A stretch of 64,000 bases of DNA, taken from contig NZ_KV917374.1 of NCBI RefSeq assembly GCF_002019645.1, positions 4,166,696-4,230,695 on the forward strand. Reading direction: 5' to 3'. Below the pieces are notes generated by a model. That model did not search any database. It worked only from the letters and a program-made list of their open reading frames with translations, and was not told the origin of the DNA. Source of the DNA: Litchfieldia alkalitelluris. GTDB taxonomy: Bacteria > Bacillota > Bacilli > Bacillales > Bacillaceae_L. The position numbers and the translations under genes were made by a program. Shown one piece after another: positions 27,771-36,304 of the stretch; positions within the stretch are counted from its first letter, which is position 1; the number at the start of each line of letters is the position of its first letter.

Positions 27771-27799
27771 AAAGCAGAGCTCTATTAGATCCCTGCTTT
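27771..27799 (-). terminator. Terminator of the AraC gene
   Basis: On the minus strand AAAGCAGGGATC pairs imperfectly with GAGCTCTGCTTT and runs into TTTTTT. It begins right after the AraC stop codon. Confidence 0.75.
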
Positions 27800-27802
27800 C
27801 CA

Positions 27803-28642
27803 TTAGTACTGGTTGCAATACTGTCTTGGCGAATGACCAGTTATATTTTTAAATGCTTTGTAGTAGGAGGAGTAATCTCCAAATCCCACAGTGTGTGAAA
27901 CTTCAAGCGCACTCATACCAGACATTAGTAAATCCATCGACCACATGACTCGTTTATACGTGACATATTCAATAACAGTAAACCCAGTACTTCGTTTAAA
28001 GCTATGACATAGATAGTACTTATTAACAAAAAAAGCTCGTTGCAACAAATCAAGAGTAATTTTTTGATCTAAGTTTTTATTAATAAAATCTAAAATTCTT
28101 ACAATTTTTTCGTCATACTTATGATGTTCCACGAGAGGATGATTGTAAGACTCATATATTTTATTAATTTGAATTAACATTTGAATAAAATACGCTTTCA
28201 TTAGTATCTGATTTTCAGCAGAAGGGGAGACAGCCACTTCTTCAATTTTCTCCCATAGCTGATCAATTTCCCTATCACGAACGTCTTTTGCAGGTATTCT
28301 ATTAAAATGACCTAACTTCCTATTCTCTATATAATTCACTATGTTGTAGCCTTCCGATTGAAATGAAGATATATATTCGGGTCTAAAATGAATAAATTTC
28401 CTTTCATATACAGCATTTGAATCAAAAACAATCCGATGAAGCTCTCTTGAGTTCGTAATAATTAGATCATATGGACAGAGTTTGTATGCTTGACCTTCAA
28501 TGTAATAAGTGAGGTCTCCAGAAATATAAAAGAAAAGTTCATAGCAATCATGGATATGAGTAACTATGTCAAAAGGAGAATCTATGATTGTGTGATCAAC
28601 TATAAACGGGTAACTTTTGTATTGCAAAAGGTGATTTATCAC
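27803..28642 (-). CDS. AraC-family transcriptional regulator
   Basis: The 279-residue protein has an N-terminal cupin sensor (about 15-100, with THIHDCYELFFYISGDLTYYI) and a C-terminal AraC domain (about 175-275). The latter includes ITLDLLQRAFFVNKYYLCHSF and ALEVSHTVGFGDYSSYYKAF. The start is GTG 28642 after GAGGCGG. It is followed by a terminator and then the two Gfo/Idh/MocA genes, which it probably activates when their sugar is present. Confidence 0.85.
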   Translation of the reverse strand: MINHLLQYKSYPFIVDHTIIDSPFDIVTHIHDCYELFFYISGDLTYYIEGQAYKLCPYDLIITNSRELHRIVFDSNAVYERKFIHFRPEYISSFQSEGYNIVNYIENRKLGHFNRIPAKDVRDREIDQLWEKIEEVAVSPSAENQILMKAYFIQMLIQINKIYESYNHPLVEHHKYDEKIVRILDFINKNLDQKITLDLLQRAFFVNKYYLCHSFKRSTGFTVIEYVTYKRVMWSMDLLMSGMSALEVSHTVGFGDYSSYYKAFKNITGHSPRQYCNQY

Positions 28643-28753
28643 ATTACCGCCTCTTTTTTTAAAAATTTAATTGTTATCATCTATATAATATAAAGAAACA
28701 CTTTTGGCAAGTTCATAACAACCTGCAAAACCGTTCGACTACTATAAACCATA

Positions 28754-30607
28754 ATCGAGTAGAGGGAAAATAAGTTAATTATTTTCGCCCCTCTCACACC
28801 ACCGTACGTACGGTTCCGTATACGGCGGTTCAATTTATATTACAGTGTGTACTTTTAGATAATGTTCTAAAGCAGAGGGAAGTCCCCTCTGCTTTAGTCT
28901 TTTGTTTGAAATTGCTCTTTGAACAACTTTCGATAATCCGATAAACCGGTAACCTTTTCGACAGAACGTTAGTCCTTTCGCTTCTTCTTCGGGTATCCCT
29001 AGTTGAATTAGCGATTTGATTTGTTTTCTTGTAATTTTCCATTGCTTCCAGATGATGACTCTAATTCTGGAGCGAAGCTTCTTATCAATTTGCTTTGTAG
29101 CTTCTTTCATGTTTGAGATTCTGAAGTAGTTTACCCATCCGAATATGACTTGTCTAAGTTTCAATATTCTAAAGTCTAGCGAAATACTCCAGTTGCGCTT
29201 TGTTAATTGTCGAAGCTTCCTTTGGAATTTCTGTATTGAGGTTGAATGAGGCTTCACTCGATATTTCTCGTTTTTAGATTCGTAATAATACCCAAATCCT
29301 AAGAATTTTAGTTCTTTTGGACGTGAGATTCTACTCTTCTCTACGTTGACTATTAGACCTAATTCCTCTTCTATAAATCTCACGATTGAGTTCATTATTC
29401 GATTCGCTGCTTTTTCACTTTTCACAAAGATGAGGGCATCATCAGCGTACCTCACGAACCTTAGTCCTCTTTTCTCTAATTCCTTATCGAGTTCGTTTAA
29501 CATAATATTACTCAATAATGGGCTGAGGTTTCCTCCTTGCGGAGTACCGACAGGTGTGTCTTCATATTTTCCATTTATCATGACTCCACTGACTAAGTAT
29601 TTCCTGATTAACGAGATGACATCTCCGTCTTTTATTGTGTTGGATATAATTCGCATCAGTTTATCGTGATGAACAGTATCGAAGAATCTTTCCAGGTCAA
29701 TGTCCACTACCCAATCGTGTCCATCATTCAGATATTCCAAGCTTTTAATAGTAGCCATCTCACAACTTCTTTTCGGTCTAAAGCCGTAACTGTATTCACT
29801 AAATTGCTTTTCAAATATCGGACTGAGAACTTGATGAATGGCTTGTTGAACAACTCTATCCACTACTGTTGGTATTCCCAACTTGCGCATCTTGCCATTT
29901 TCTTTTGGGATTTCCACTCTTAAGGCAGCTTGTGGTTGGTATTTTCTTGTTCTGATGCGCTGACGTAGCTCATCTTTGTTCTCTTTCAGATATTGCTTTA
30001 GTTCGTCGACCGTTATTCCATCGACTCCACTAGCACCTTTATTTTTATAGACACGCAGGTAGGCTTCATTCATATTTTGATTACTTAGAATCTGTTCTAA
30101 AAGTTCCACACTCGTTTCTCCTTTCCCCTCACGTAATAAGTGATAGCTCCATTTTGGTTATCCTTTGAGATACGCTCATACTTTCCCCATTAACACATTC
30201 GGAGTAGGTCACTTATGCATTCGTGGCGTTGAAACACTATAAATTGTTCAGCCCTTCATGAATTACTTCATTACTATGGCTTCTGCTGACTTCTTGCGGC
30301 AAACCTTTTTCGACTGTACCCATGTACATCCGCAAGACCTCCCAGGGTAAGACAACTATCTTTCCTCTTTTACTCGCCTGATTTACCCTACAGAGTTACG
30401 CACATCTTTTGGACTTTGGCTTGTTTGGGAGCCTTATCCCTTTGTAGAGCCTTAGTATCAGATTCCTGTTCGTCGAGCCAAGATTTTATTACCACGCTTC
30501 CTCCAGCCCTTACCTCACGGTAAGTACCTTGCGCTTCCTTAGTGGTTGGTCGATGTGTACCCCCACAGTGGACTTTCACCACCTAGATAGTTGCCAGCCT
30601 GGCACAC
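28754..30607 (-). mobile_element. Group II intron, probably class C (IIC)
   Basis: On the minus strand the intron starts with GTGTGCCAGGCTGGC at 30607. It continues with typical domain I text (GGTGGTGAAAGTCC), encodes a reverse transcriptase and ends with domain V (28786-28832) and a domain VI tail ending CTACTCGAT at 28754. Immediately upstream of the 5' end sits a terminator hairpin (30612-30641). Insertion just behind an intrinsic terminator, and lack of an endonuclease domain in the encoded protein, are marks of class IIC. Both ends and the reading frame look intact, so it may be mobile. Confidence 0.82.
28835..30109 (-). CDS. ltrA: Group II intron reverse transcriptase/maturase
   Basis: The 424-residue protein has the reverse transcriptase blocks in order (KNKGASGVDGIT, FRPKRSCEMA, PVGTPQGGNLSPLLSNI, catalytic RYADDALIF). 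A maturase (X) domain follows from about residue 290 (QLTKRNWSISLDFRILKLRQVIFGW), then a short basic tail. No HNH endonuclease domain is present. It splices and reverse-transcribes its own intron RNA. It is the only gene in the intron at 28754-30607 and reads without interruption. Confidence 0.93.
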   Translation of the reverse strand: MELLEQILSNQNMNEAYLRVYKNKGASGVDGITVDELKQYLKENKDELRQRIRTRKYQPQAALRVEIPKENGKMRKLGIPTVVDRVVQQAIHQVLSPIFEKQFSEYSYGFRPKRSCEMATIKSLEYLNDGHDWVVDIDLERFFDTVHHDKLMRIISNTIKDGDVISLIRKYLVSGVMINGKYEDTPVGTPQGGNLSPLLSNIMLNELDKELEKRGLRFVRYADDALIFVKSEKAANRIMNSIVRFIEEELGLIVNVEKSRISRPKELKFLGFGYYYESKNEKYRVKPHSTSIQKFQRKLRQLTKRNWSISLDFRILKLRQVIFGWVNYFRISNMKEATKQIDKKLRSRIRVIIWKQWKITRKQIKSLIQLGIPEEEAKGLTFCRKGYRFIGLSKVVQRAISNKRLKQRGLPSALEHYLKVHTVI

Positions 30608-30611
30608 CAAG

Positions 30612-30641
30612 AAAAAGCGAATGTTCTGTTTAACACTCGCT
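30612..30641 (-). terminator. Terminator used as intron target
   Basis: On the minus strand AGCGAGTGTT pairs with AACATTCGCT around AAACAG and is followed by TTTTTC. The group II intron begins four bases after this run. The hairpin terminated the decayed gene ending at 30640. Confidence 0.8.
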
Positions 30642-30800
30642 AGTCTCTTAAAACGGGCAATACTACCCTTTTATAAGCTGTTAAAGGTGTATCAACATTG
30701 TCTGTAGCTTCCATAATGAAGTGAAGCGTTTGCCCATTCATAGCATCTGCAGGAACGATAAACTCACTCGTGACGACAATCTCATCCTTTGTTAGCTAGA
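30640..30800 (-). pseudogene. C-terminal fragment of a DUF1593/nucleoside-hydrolase-like protein
   Basis: About 50 codons remain, starting near LTKDEIVVTSEFIVPADAMN. They continue with LHFIMEATDNVDTPLT and end VVLPVLRD. The phrase pattern resembles the C-terminal Ig-like part of cellulose-binding DUF1593 proteins (VPADAxxGxTIHFIxExTDNGTP). The rest was lost where the TIR element at 30833 abuts. A sugar-related role would suit the Gfo/Idh/MocA neighbours, but family assignment is from memory. Confidence 0.5.
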
Positions 30801-30832
30801 AATGTTTAATTTTTCCGGAATTATACTAATCC

Positions 30833-31549
30833 TTGTTGCGCAGTATGAGTCAAACGCACATTAATTAAACACTAGCGCTTTAATTGCTGAAGATTATTAT
30901 AAAACTTAAGATCTCATTATCTAAAATCATCAATCCATTAAACCCTCATCTATATATACTTCCATACCCTCTTCTTCCAGACATTCACCAAAAAATATAA
31001 CTACTTTCCTATAGTCATGGTTGAGTATATTCAAATCTTGGTCATTTGCATCATATACAGCCACTACAACACCTTTAGCATAAAGATTAATATAATCATC
31101 TAATCCATTTAATTGTGCCTCAACACTGAATTCTTGGCCTTTAATTACTTTTTTGTTTGACTTTAATGCCATAGATAATAACTGTTTAATTTCTTCCATT
31201 TATATAGCCTCCTATTATAGTTACCTCTCTATAGGTTGTAACATAATAAAATGTTTGTGTACAAATTAATTTCGATAGTTTTCACTGGGTTTTGCTCTTA
31301 GTTAAATAGTATATATAAGGTGAAACTAGAACCTGCAGAACATGCATGTATCTTTTCGTAAAATTATTTAATTTAATTTAAGACATTCTTCACAAATAAA
31401 TGCACCTAAATATGCCTTCGCTGTAAAACCGTTTATCTAATTTCTTATTATTTGAAAGTTATATTATCATTGCGATTTATTTTAAATCTTCAACACTCTC
31501 GCTTCTTGCTGAAGATCATCCTTCATAATTTCCTTGTACTACGTAGCAA
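30833..31549. mobile_element. TIR element carrying the 89-codon gene, copy 2 (717 bp)
   Basis: The left terminus is TTGTTGCGCAGTA (30833-30845) and the right terminus TACTACGTAGCAA (31537-31549). The body matches the 16.35-17.09 kb element almost base for base with a few small indels. It abuts the broken DUF1593-like gene, so its insertion may have caused that loss. Confidence 0.65.
30930..31199 (-). CDS. Uncharacterised 89-residue protein, copy 2
   Basis: This is the same unrecognised protein as at 16468, with Gln for His at residue 6. It is soluble, helical at the start, beta-rich in the middle (GVVVAVYDANDQDLNILN) and acidic at the end. The ATG and its ribosome binding site are preserved. 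It is the sole gene of its TIR element. Confidence 0.6.
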   Translation of the reverse strand: MEEIKQLLSMALKSNKKVIKGQEFSVEAQLNGLDDYINLYAKGVVVAVYDANDQDLNILNHDYRKVVIFFGECLEEEGMEVYIDEGLMD

Positions 31550-31984
31550 AAGGATCTTTTGTTTTTCATCTTGTTTAACAAACACTCACCGTTAGCAATA
31601 AATTCTATAATAATAGTGTCAATCCCATCTTGGATCAACGCCCCCGGTAGTTTAACAATTATCATTTGACAATTTTTTTAAATCATTAAAATCATTTGTT
31701 TTTGTATTCTCTTTTGATCTATCTATTCATTCCTTCTTTAACTACCATACTTCGTCGAATTTCTTCCACATGAGGGACTTACCCTTCTTTAAGATAAGCC
31801 CCTTTTGGGTAAGTACAATATTTCACATAATAGTATGCGTTTTGTTGTTTTTTAATCCAGACTTATAATTTTTATTTGAATCTTTTTTTACGGTTATTCG
31901 TATTACTTAAATAATTATATAATACCTCGTCACCACTTTCTTTGAAGGTATTTGTGTAAAAACTAAAGGAATGGAGAGATATTT
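31550..31984. other. Intergenic region upstream of the MDR reductase
   Basis: No gene is seen. A long-loop inverted repeat (ACTTACCC at about 31778 and GGGTAAGT near 31812) and AT-rich sequence precede the ADH start; a promoter is likely here but no box is clear. Confidence 0.4.
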
Positions 31985-32953
31985 ATGAAGGCTATAGTTT
32001 GTAATAAATACGGCTCACCTGATGTACTTGAATTAAAAGAGGTAAAAAAACCTTTACCTAATGAGAATGAGGTATTGGTTAAAGTTCATACTGCATCCCT
32101 GAACTTTGGTAACTTGGTTCTTTTAAAAGGCAAACCCTTCTTAGTACGTTTTGCTTTCGGACTATTGAAACCAAAATACTCCATACCGGGAGGTGATATT
32201 GCAGGTATAGTTGAAGGTGTTGGAAGAAACGTTAAGTTATTTAAAGTTGGTGATGAAGTATTTGGAGATCTTTCAGTGTGCGGCTGGGGTGGTTTTGCTG
32301 AATATGTAACTGTCCCCGAATATGCTTTAGCCTTAAAACCAACCAATATCTCCTTCGAAGAAGCTGCTGCCACACCTATGGCTGGAGTGACTGCCTTACA
32401 GGGACTACGGGATAAAGGTAAAATTAAATCTGGACAAAAAGTATTAATTTATGGAGCCTCTGGTGGTGTGGGTACTTTTGCAGTACAAATTGCTAAATCA
32501 TTTGGGGCTGAGGTAACTGGTGTATGTAGTACAAGAAATTTAGAGATATTGCATTCGATAGGTGCAGACCATATTATCGATTATACAAAGGAGGATTTTA
32601 CACAAAACAAGGAATGTTATGATTTAATCCTCGGTGTGAACGGTTCTAATTCTATTTCAGCTTATAAACGAGCATTAAAACAAAATGGGAATTTTGTCCA
32701 CGTTGGAGGATCCGAATCCCAAATGTTTCAAACTTTAGTTATAGGACCTTTTATTTCAATGACTGGAAACAAAAAAATGAGTAACCTATTACAAAGAGCA
32801 AACCAAAATGATCTAAATTATATAAAAAAGTTACTTGAAAACGGCATAATAAAACCAATTATTGACAAAAGGTTTAAATTATGTGAATTACCTAGGGCTT
32901 TCGAATATTATCAAGGAGGTCACGCTCAAGGAAAAGTTATAATTACGGTATAA
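31985..32953 (+). CDS. NAD(P)-dependent MDR alcohol dehydrogenase/quinone reductase
   Basis: The 322-residue medium-chain reductase has a GroES-like domain (about 25-125, VHTASLNFGNLVLLKGKP) and a Rossmann domain with IYGASGGVGTFAVQIAKSFG. It lacks the zinc-binding cysteine cluster, so it belongs to the quinone reductase/zeta-crystallin side of the family. The ATG follows GGAGAG. A terminator follows at 33010. It is a single-gene unit with unknown substrate. Confidence 0.83.
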   Translation: MKAIVCNKYGSPDVLELKEVKKPLPNENEVLVKVHTASLNFGNLVLLKGKPFLVRFAFGLLKPKYSIPGGDIAGIVEGVGRNVKLFKVGDEVFGDLSVCGWGGFAEYVTVPEYALALKPTNISFEEAAATPMAGVTALQGLRDKGKIKSGQKVLIYGASGGVGTFAVQIAKSFGAEVTGVCSTRNLEILHSIGADHIIDYTKEDFTQNKECYDLILGVNGSNSISAYKRALKQNGNFVHVGGSESQMFQTLVIGPFISMTGNKKMSNLLQRANQNDLNYIKKLLENGIIKPIIDKRFKLCELPRAFEYYQGGHAQGKVIITV

Positions 32954-33009
32954 GTTTATTAAACTCACTCTGAATCCTAACTGATGTTAAACTTAACAGT
33001 ACATTTAGG

Positions 33010-33048
33010 ACGCACAATTTAGACATTTTCAAATTGTGCGTTTGAATT
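33010..33048 (+). terminator. Terminator of the MDR reductase
   Basis: ACGCACAATTT pairs with AAATTGTGCGT around a 10-base loop, followed by TTGAATTT. Confidence 0.8.
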
Positions 33049-33171
33049 TACATAAGCTTTGCGTTAAGTTTGATTTTAAGCCATTTTCTTCAACAAACCT
33101 GCGATTGTAGCACAGTTAGAAAAAGTCGCCGTACAATCCAGTTCTTCAACTAATGCTCTCCGTTAGTACTA

Positions 33172-33290
33172 CTATAATAACCGAATAATATCTATTGGTA
33201 CGCTATCGTAGGTGTATAGATTGTCACCTTCTCTAGTAAGTTCAATATAAATTTTGTCTATATCACCAATGTTATTAAATACTTTGTCTG
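33172..33290 (-). pseudogene. Small coding remnant of unknown family
   Basis: The minus strand reads SDKVFNNIGDIDKIYIELTR, then EGDNLYTYDSVPIDIIRLL and a stop. The composition looks protein-like, but no start or family is recognisable. A further plus-strand stretch at about 33305-33410 (YYFDKQRQQSIVRHSIRRFE) has the look of a transposase C-terminus. Both seem to be scraps in a ~500-base decayed zone. Confidence 0.3.
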
Positions 33291-33577
33291 AGGAAAAAGG
33301 AGAAATCTAGGAGAATATTACTTTGATAAACAAAGACAGCAATCTATTGTTCGTCATTCCATACGAAGATTTGAAAGCTTAGGTATCAGTATCCTTAAAA
33401 GAACCTAGTCTCTTGATCCATTCTATATTACAAACTATAAATCTACATGTCAGCGCAATTCCCTTTTAAAAAAAATGAATAGTTGCGCGTATTCCCATTT
33501 CCCGCAAATATCAGAATGAAAATCCTCATGGGAGCTTAAGTACATTCTTTTACAGTGTCACCCAAACATTAATATCT

Positions 33578-33678
33578 TTGCTGCACAGTAAGAGTCTAAT
33601 ACGACAAAAGACCACCCTAAAAAGAGTGATCGCCTCACTTGATTATTTGATAACAAGAATCCTTGTACTGCGCAGCAT
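33578..33678. mobile_element. Minimal TIR element (101 bp)
   Basis: Left terminus TTGCTGCACAGTA (33578-33590) and right terminus TACTGCGCAGCAT (33666-33678) match as inverted repeats at 11 of 13 positions. The body is only ~75 bases and contains a small hairpin (GACCACCC / GAGTGATC region). This is the cleanest pair of ends in the window and defines the family termini. Confidence 0.7.
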
Positions 33679-33831
33679 TGTTAGTTAATTTTCAAGAATA
33701 CTTCGGATTGCTTTAGTTTAAATTCTTCAAATACCTAACTTTTGATGCGGTTCTTCGTAGCGCGGCTATCGAAGAAAAAATAGGCTGTAGTTTTAACACA
33801 AACTTGAGAAAACCTTTGGAAATCCGAAATA

Positions 33832-33990
33832 AAACACACCCCGCTTGGCAGAGTGTGTTTCCGAATGCAATGTGGGCATAAAATCCTTCTGAGAGTCGTG
33901 TCTCGCGTATTTCGTCTAGAAGCCGCCCGCCGACAGGAAGCAGGGTCCACCTAGCGATTCGGCAAAAAAATAGGCACATTCTTTGCTCGT
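33832..33990. repeat. Intergenic repeat with terminator-like hairpin
   Basis: AAACACAC and GTGTGTTT form a hairpin at 33832-33860. Downstream text such as GAAGCCGCCCGCCGACAGGA resembles a dispersed Bacillus intergenic repeat I know in variants ending with CAGGAAGC. Overlapping short frames here (106 codons at most) look non-genic. Confidence 0.4.
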
Positions 33991-34037
33991 TATTTTTTTC
34001 ATTATATGAATAGCTTTCTTTAAATTTCACCAAGCAA

Positions 34038-35486
34038 CTAGTTCACTGATGGAACATCGTTTTGCGGCTTTTCCCCCAATGGCAAGAGCACCTCAACCGT
34101 GGTTCCTTTGTTCAATCTACTTGTGATATTTAACGATCCTTGATGATCTTCAATGATTTTACGACAAACCATAAGCCCTAACCCTGTTCCCTTTTCTTTT
34201 GTTGTATAAAATGGTTCCCCAATTCTCTTAAGTCTGCCTTCGGGAATGCCTTCACCCTGGTCAATAATGCGTAAGAGAACACTATCCCCATCGATGTTGT
34301 TAGCCATTATTATTACTTGTCCACCATTTGGCATCGCTTCTATCGCGTTTTTAAGAAAATTGATAAATATTTGCTTCATTTGATTTTCATTGCATTGAAT
34401 GAAAGTCGGGACATTTTGTTCGCACTTCACTTCTACTTCAATATTATGTAAATGCATCTGTGATTCCATAAGTATGCAAACCTGCTCAAGCAAGGCTCTT
34501 AAATTTACTTGCTTTAATTGCTTAGCTTGCGGTTTTGCAAGAAGCAATAACTCGTTTAAAATGAGTTCAATTCGATTCATTTCATCTGTCAAAATTTCAA
34601 AATAGTAAGGATTTCCGTTACCCTCTGATTCCATCAATTGATGAAATCCCTTGATCGCCGTTAAAGGATTGCGAATTTCATGGGCGATGCTCGCAGCAAG
34701 CTGACCCGCTAGGCTCAGTTTCTCCGAATTCAAAAGAAGCTCCTGGGTCTTTTTCCTTTCTGTGATATCGCGTATGATCGCGCTCCAGTAATATTCGCCA
34801 TTCGTTTGCCAACAGTTAAGAGAAATTTCCGCAGGGAACTCCGTGCCGTCTTTTCGAAGTCCACTCAATTCAACCATTCGTCCAATCGCCATTGTTTGTC
34901 CTGTTGCACAGAGACGCTCCACACCTCGACGGTACGTTTCTATGAGATGCTCAGGAACAATGATCTCCATATCTTGCCCGATGGCTTCTTGTTCGTAATA
35001 GCCGAAGAGCTCCTCTGCCGCTTTGTTCCACGCTATAATTTTCATTCTTTGATTTGCCAAAATAATGGCGTCAATTGCCGATTCAACGATCGATTGCTTG
35101 GCCTGCTGCGCCGCTTTCTTCGAAAGAAGGAGCTCATGTTCTAGTTTGTGTCTATTCACTGTTCTGATAAGGATACAATCAAAGACAATCACTCCGTCCC
35201 GTTCGCAGCATACTCCATTAAAAAGGACTGGCACTTCAGACCCGTCGCCGGATTTCAAAGAGAAGTACATCTCCTCCACTTTGCCATGCATCTTCATCAT
35301 AGGATAAATATAAACTTGGTAAAAAATCTTGCTTGACTCCGTTAGAATTGCATCCACTTGCCGCCCCTCAGTATTACTGCGCTCTGCAATGATCCAATCC
35401 AAGAGTTTATCATTAATCGACTGAATGATTCCGTCTGCGGACAGTGATAAAAATCCACATGGCATCTGATTTATATCTATGTTCAT
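34038..35486 (-). CDS. PAS-PAS sensor histidine kinase with RsbP-like N-terminus
   Basis: The 482-residue cytosolic kinase has no membrane helix. Residues 1-115 form a PAS domain that resembles the one of RsbP, the sigma-B pathway phosphatase (MPCGFLSLSADGIIQ, VEEMYFSLKSGDGSEVPVL). A second PAS (about 130-250) is followed by HisKA with the phospho-accepting histidine in ASIAHEIRNPLTAIKG. The HATPase domain has N (FLKNAIEAMPNGG), G1 (DQGEGIPEG) and G2 (GTGLGLMVC) boxes. Its start overlaps the stop of the RsbQ-like gene by four bases, so translation is coupled. In B. subtilis RsbQ works with RsbP; here the output phosphatase is replaced by a kinase. No response regulator is adjacent. Confidence 0.85.
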   Translation of the reverse strand: MNIDINQMPCGFLSLSADGIIQSINDKLLDWIIAERSNTEGRQVDAILTESSKIFYQVYIYPMMKMHGKVEEMYFSLKSGDGSEVPVLFNGVCCERDGVIVFDCILIRTVNRHKLEHELLLSKKAAQQAKQSIVESAIDAIILANQRMKIIAWNKAAEELFGYYEQEAIGQDMEIIVPEHLIETYRRGVERLCATGQTMAIGRMVELSGLRKDGTEFPAEISLNCWQTNGEYYWSAIIRDITERKKTQELLLNSEKLSLAGQLAASIAHEIRNPLTAIKGFHQLMESEGNGNPYYFEILTDEMNRIELILNELLLLAKPQAKQLKQVNLRALLEQVCILMESQMHLHNIEVEVKCEQNVPTFIQCNENQMKQIFINFLKNAIEAMPNGGQVIIMANNIDGDSVLLRIIDQGEGIPEGRLKRIGEPFYTTKEKGTGLGLMVCRKIIEDHQGSLNITSRLNKGTTVEVLLPLGEKPQNDVPSVN

Positions 35487-36304
35487 ATATCTTGCAACTT
35501 TGAAAGGTAGTCTTTAATCAGTGCTGCTGTTTCCTCAGGATGACTCAAATGAGGACAGTGTCCCGTCGCTTTCATAAATCGAATTTCGCTGCCTGGCATA
35601 CGGTGATGTATATATTCGCCTACTTCTGTGGGGGCGATCGCATCATCAGTGCACTGCAAAACAAGCGACGGAACGGTCGCTTTCGAAAGATCCTTACGGT
35701 TATCGGAGAAGAAGGTCGCCCTTGCAAAGTTGACGGCGATATTCGGATCTGTCGAACAGAAACTTTCCTCCAATTCTTCGGACAAATTGGGGCGATCCAC
35801 ATTTTTCATGATCATAGGCGCGAATTGGTTTGCCCACTGGATATAGTTTTTCTCCATCATATCAACGAGACCTTCGAGAGCACTTATTTCAAAACCGCCA
35901 GCGTAGTCAGGAGGATCATTAATATAACACGGGGAGGGTCCGATCATAATTAGACGTTCAAAATACTTGGGATCCTGTATAGAAGCAATCAGTCCGATCA
36001 TACTGCTAACCGAGTGTCCTACGAAAATAGCTTCTTGCAATTGGAGAGCAGCAAGAACATCTATTAAGTCTTGGGCATAACCCGAGAGTTGACTGTATTT
36101 TGTAGAGTCATAGAACCGAAGATCGGTCTTTCCTGCACCTACGTAATCGAAGGTAATAATTCGATAATCTTTTTTAAAAGCCGGAGTGACATACCTCCAC
36201 ATCCTCTGATCACAGCCGAAGCCTGGAGCAAAGATAATGGGCTTATCGCCAAATCCTGTTATCTTCACGTCGTTTCGTTTTATAATATTGATATTACGAC
36301 TCAC
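35483..36304 (-). CDS. rsbQ: RsbQ-like alpha/beta hydrolase
   Basis: The 273-residue protein follows RsbQ closely: NIIKRNDVKITGFG at the start, FAPGFGCDQRMWRYVTPAF, the nucleophile elbow GHSVSSMIGLIAS and LIMIGPSPCYIND. The acid is in TDDAIAPTEVGEY and the catalytic histidine in ATGHCPHLSHPEE. RsbQ supplies or senses a small hydrophobic ligand for RsbP in energy-stress activation of sigma-B and is related to plant D14/KAI2 receptors. The start is GTG 36304 after AAGGAGG; upstream in-frame starts are poorer. It is coupled to the PAS kinase downstream, which probably receives its signal. Confidence 0.88.
   Translation of the reverse strand: MSRNINIIKRNDVKITGFGDKPIIFAPGFGCDQRMWRYVTPAFKKDYRIITFDYVGAGKTDLRFYDSTKYSQLSGYAQDLIDVLAALQLQEAIFVGHSVSSMIGLIASIQDPKYFERLIMIGPSPCYINDPPDYAGGFEISALEGLVDMMEKNYIQWANQFAPMIMKNVDRPNLSEELEESFCSTDPNIAVNFARATFFSDNRKDLSKATVPSLVLQCTDDAIAPTEVGEYIHHRMPGSEIRFMKATGHCPHLSHPEETAALIKDYLSKLQDI

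Noticed and set aside
33713-34033. 106-codon minus-strand frame
   Set aside because: It lies over a hairpin and an intergenic repeat; the protein composition looks repeat-derived and the start has no binding site.
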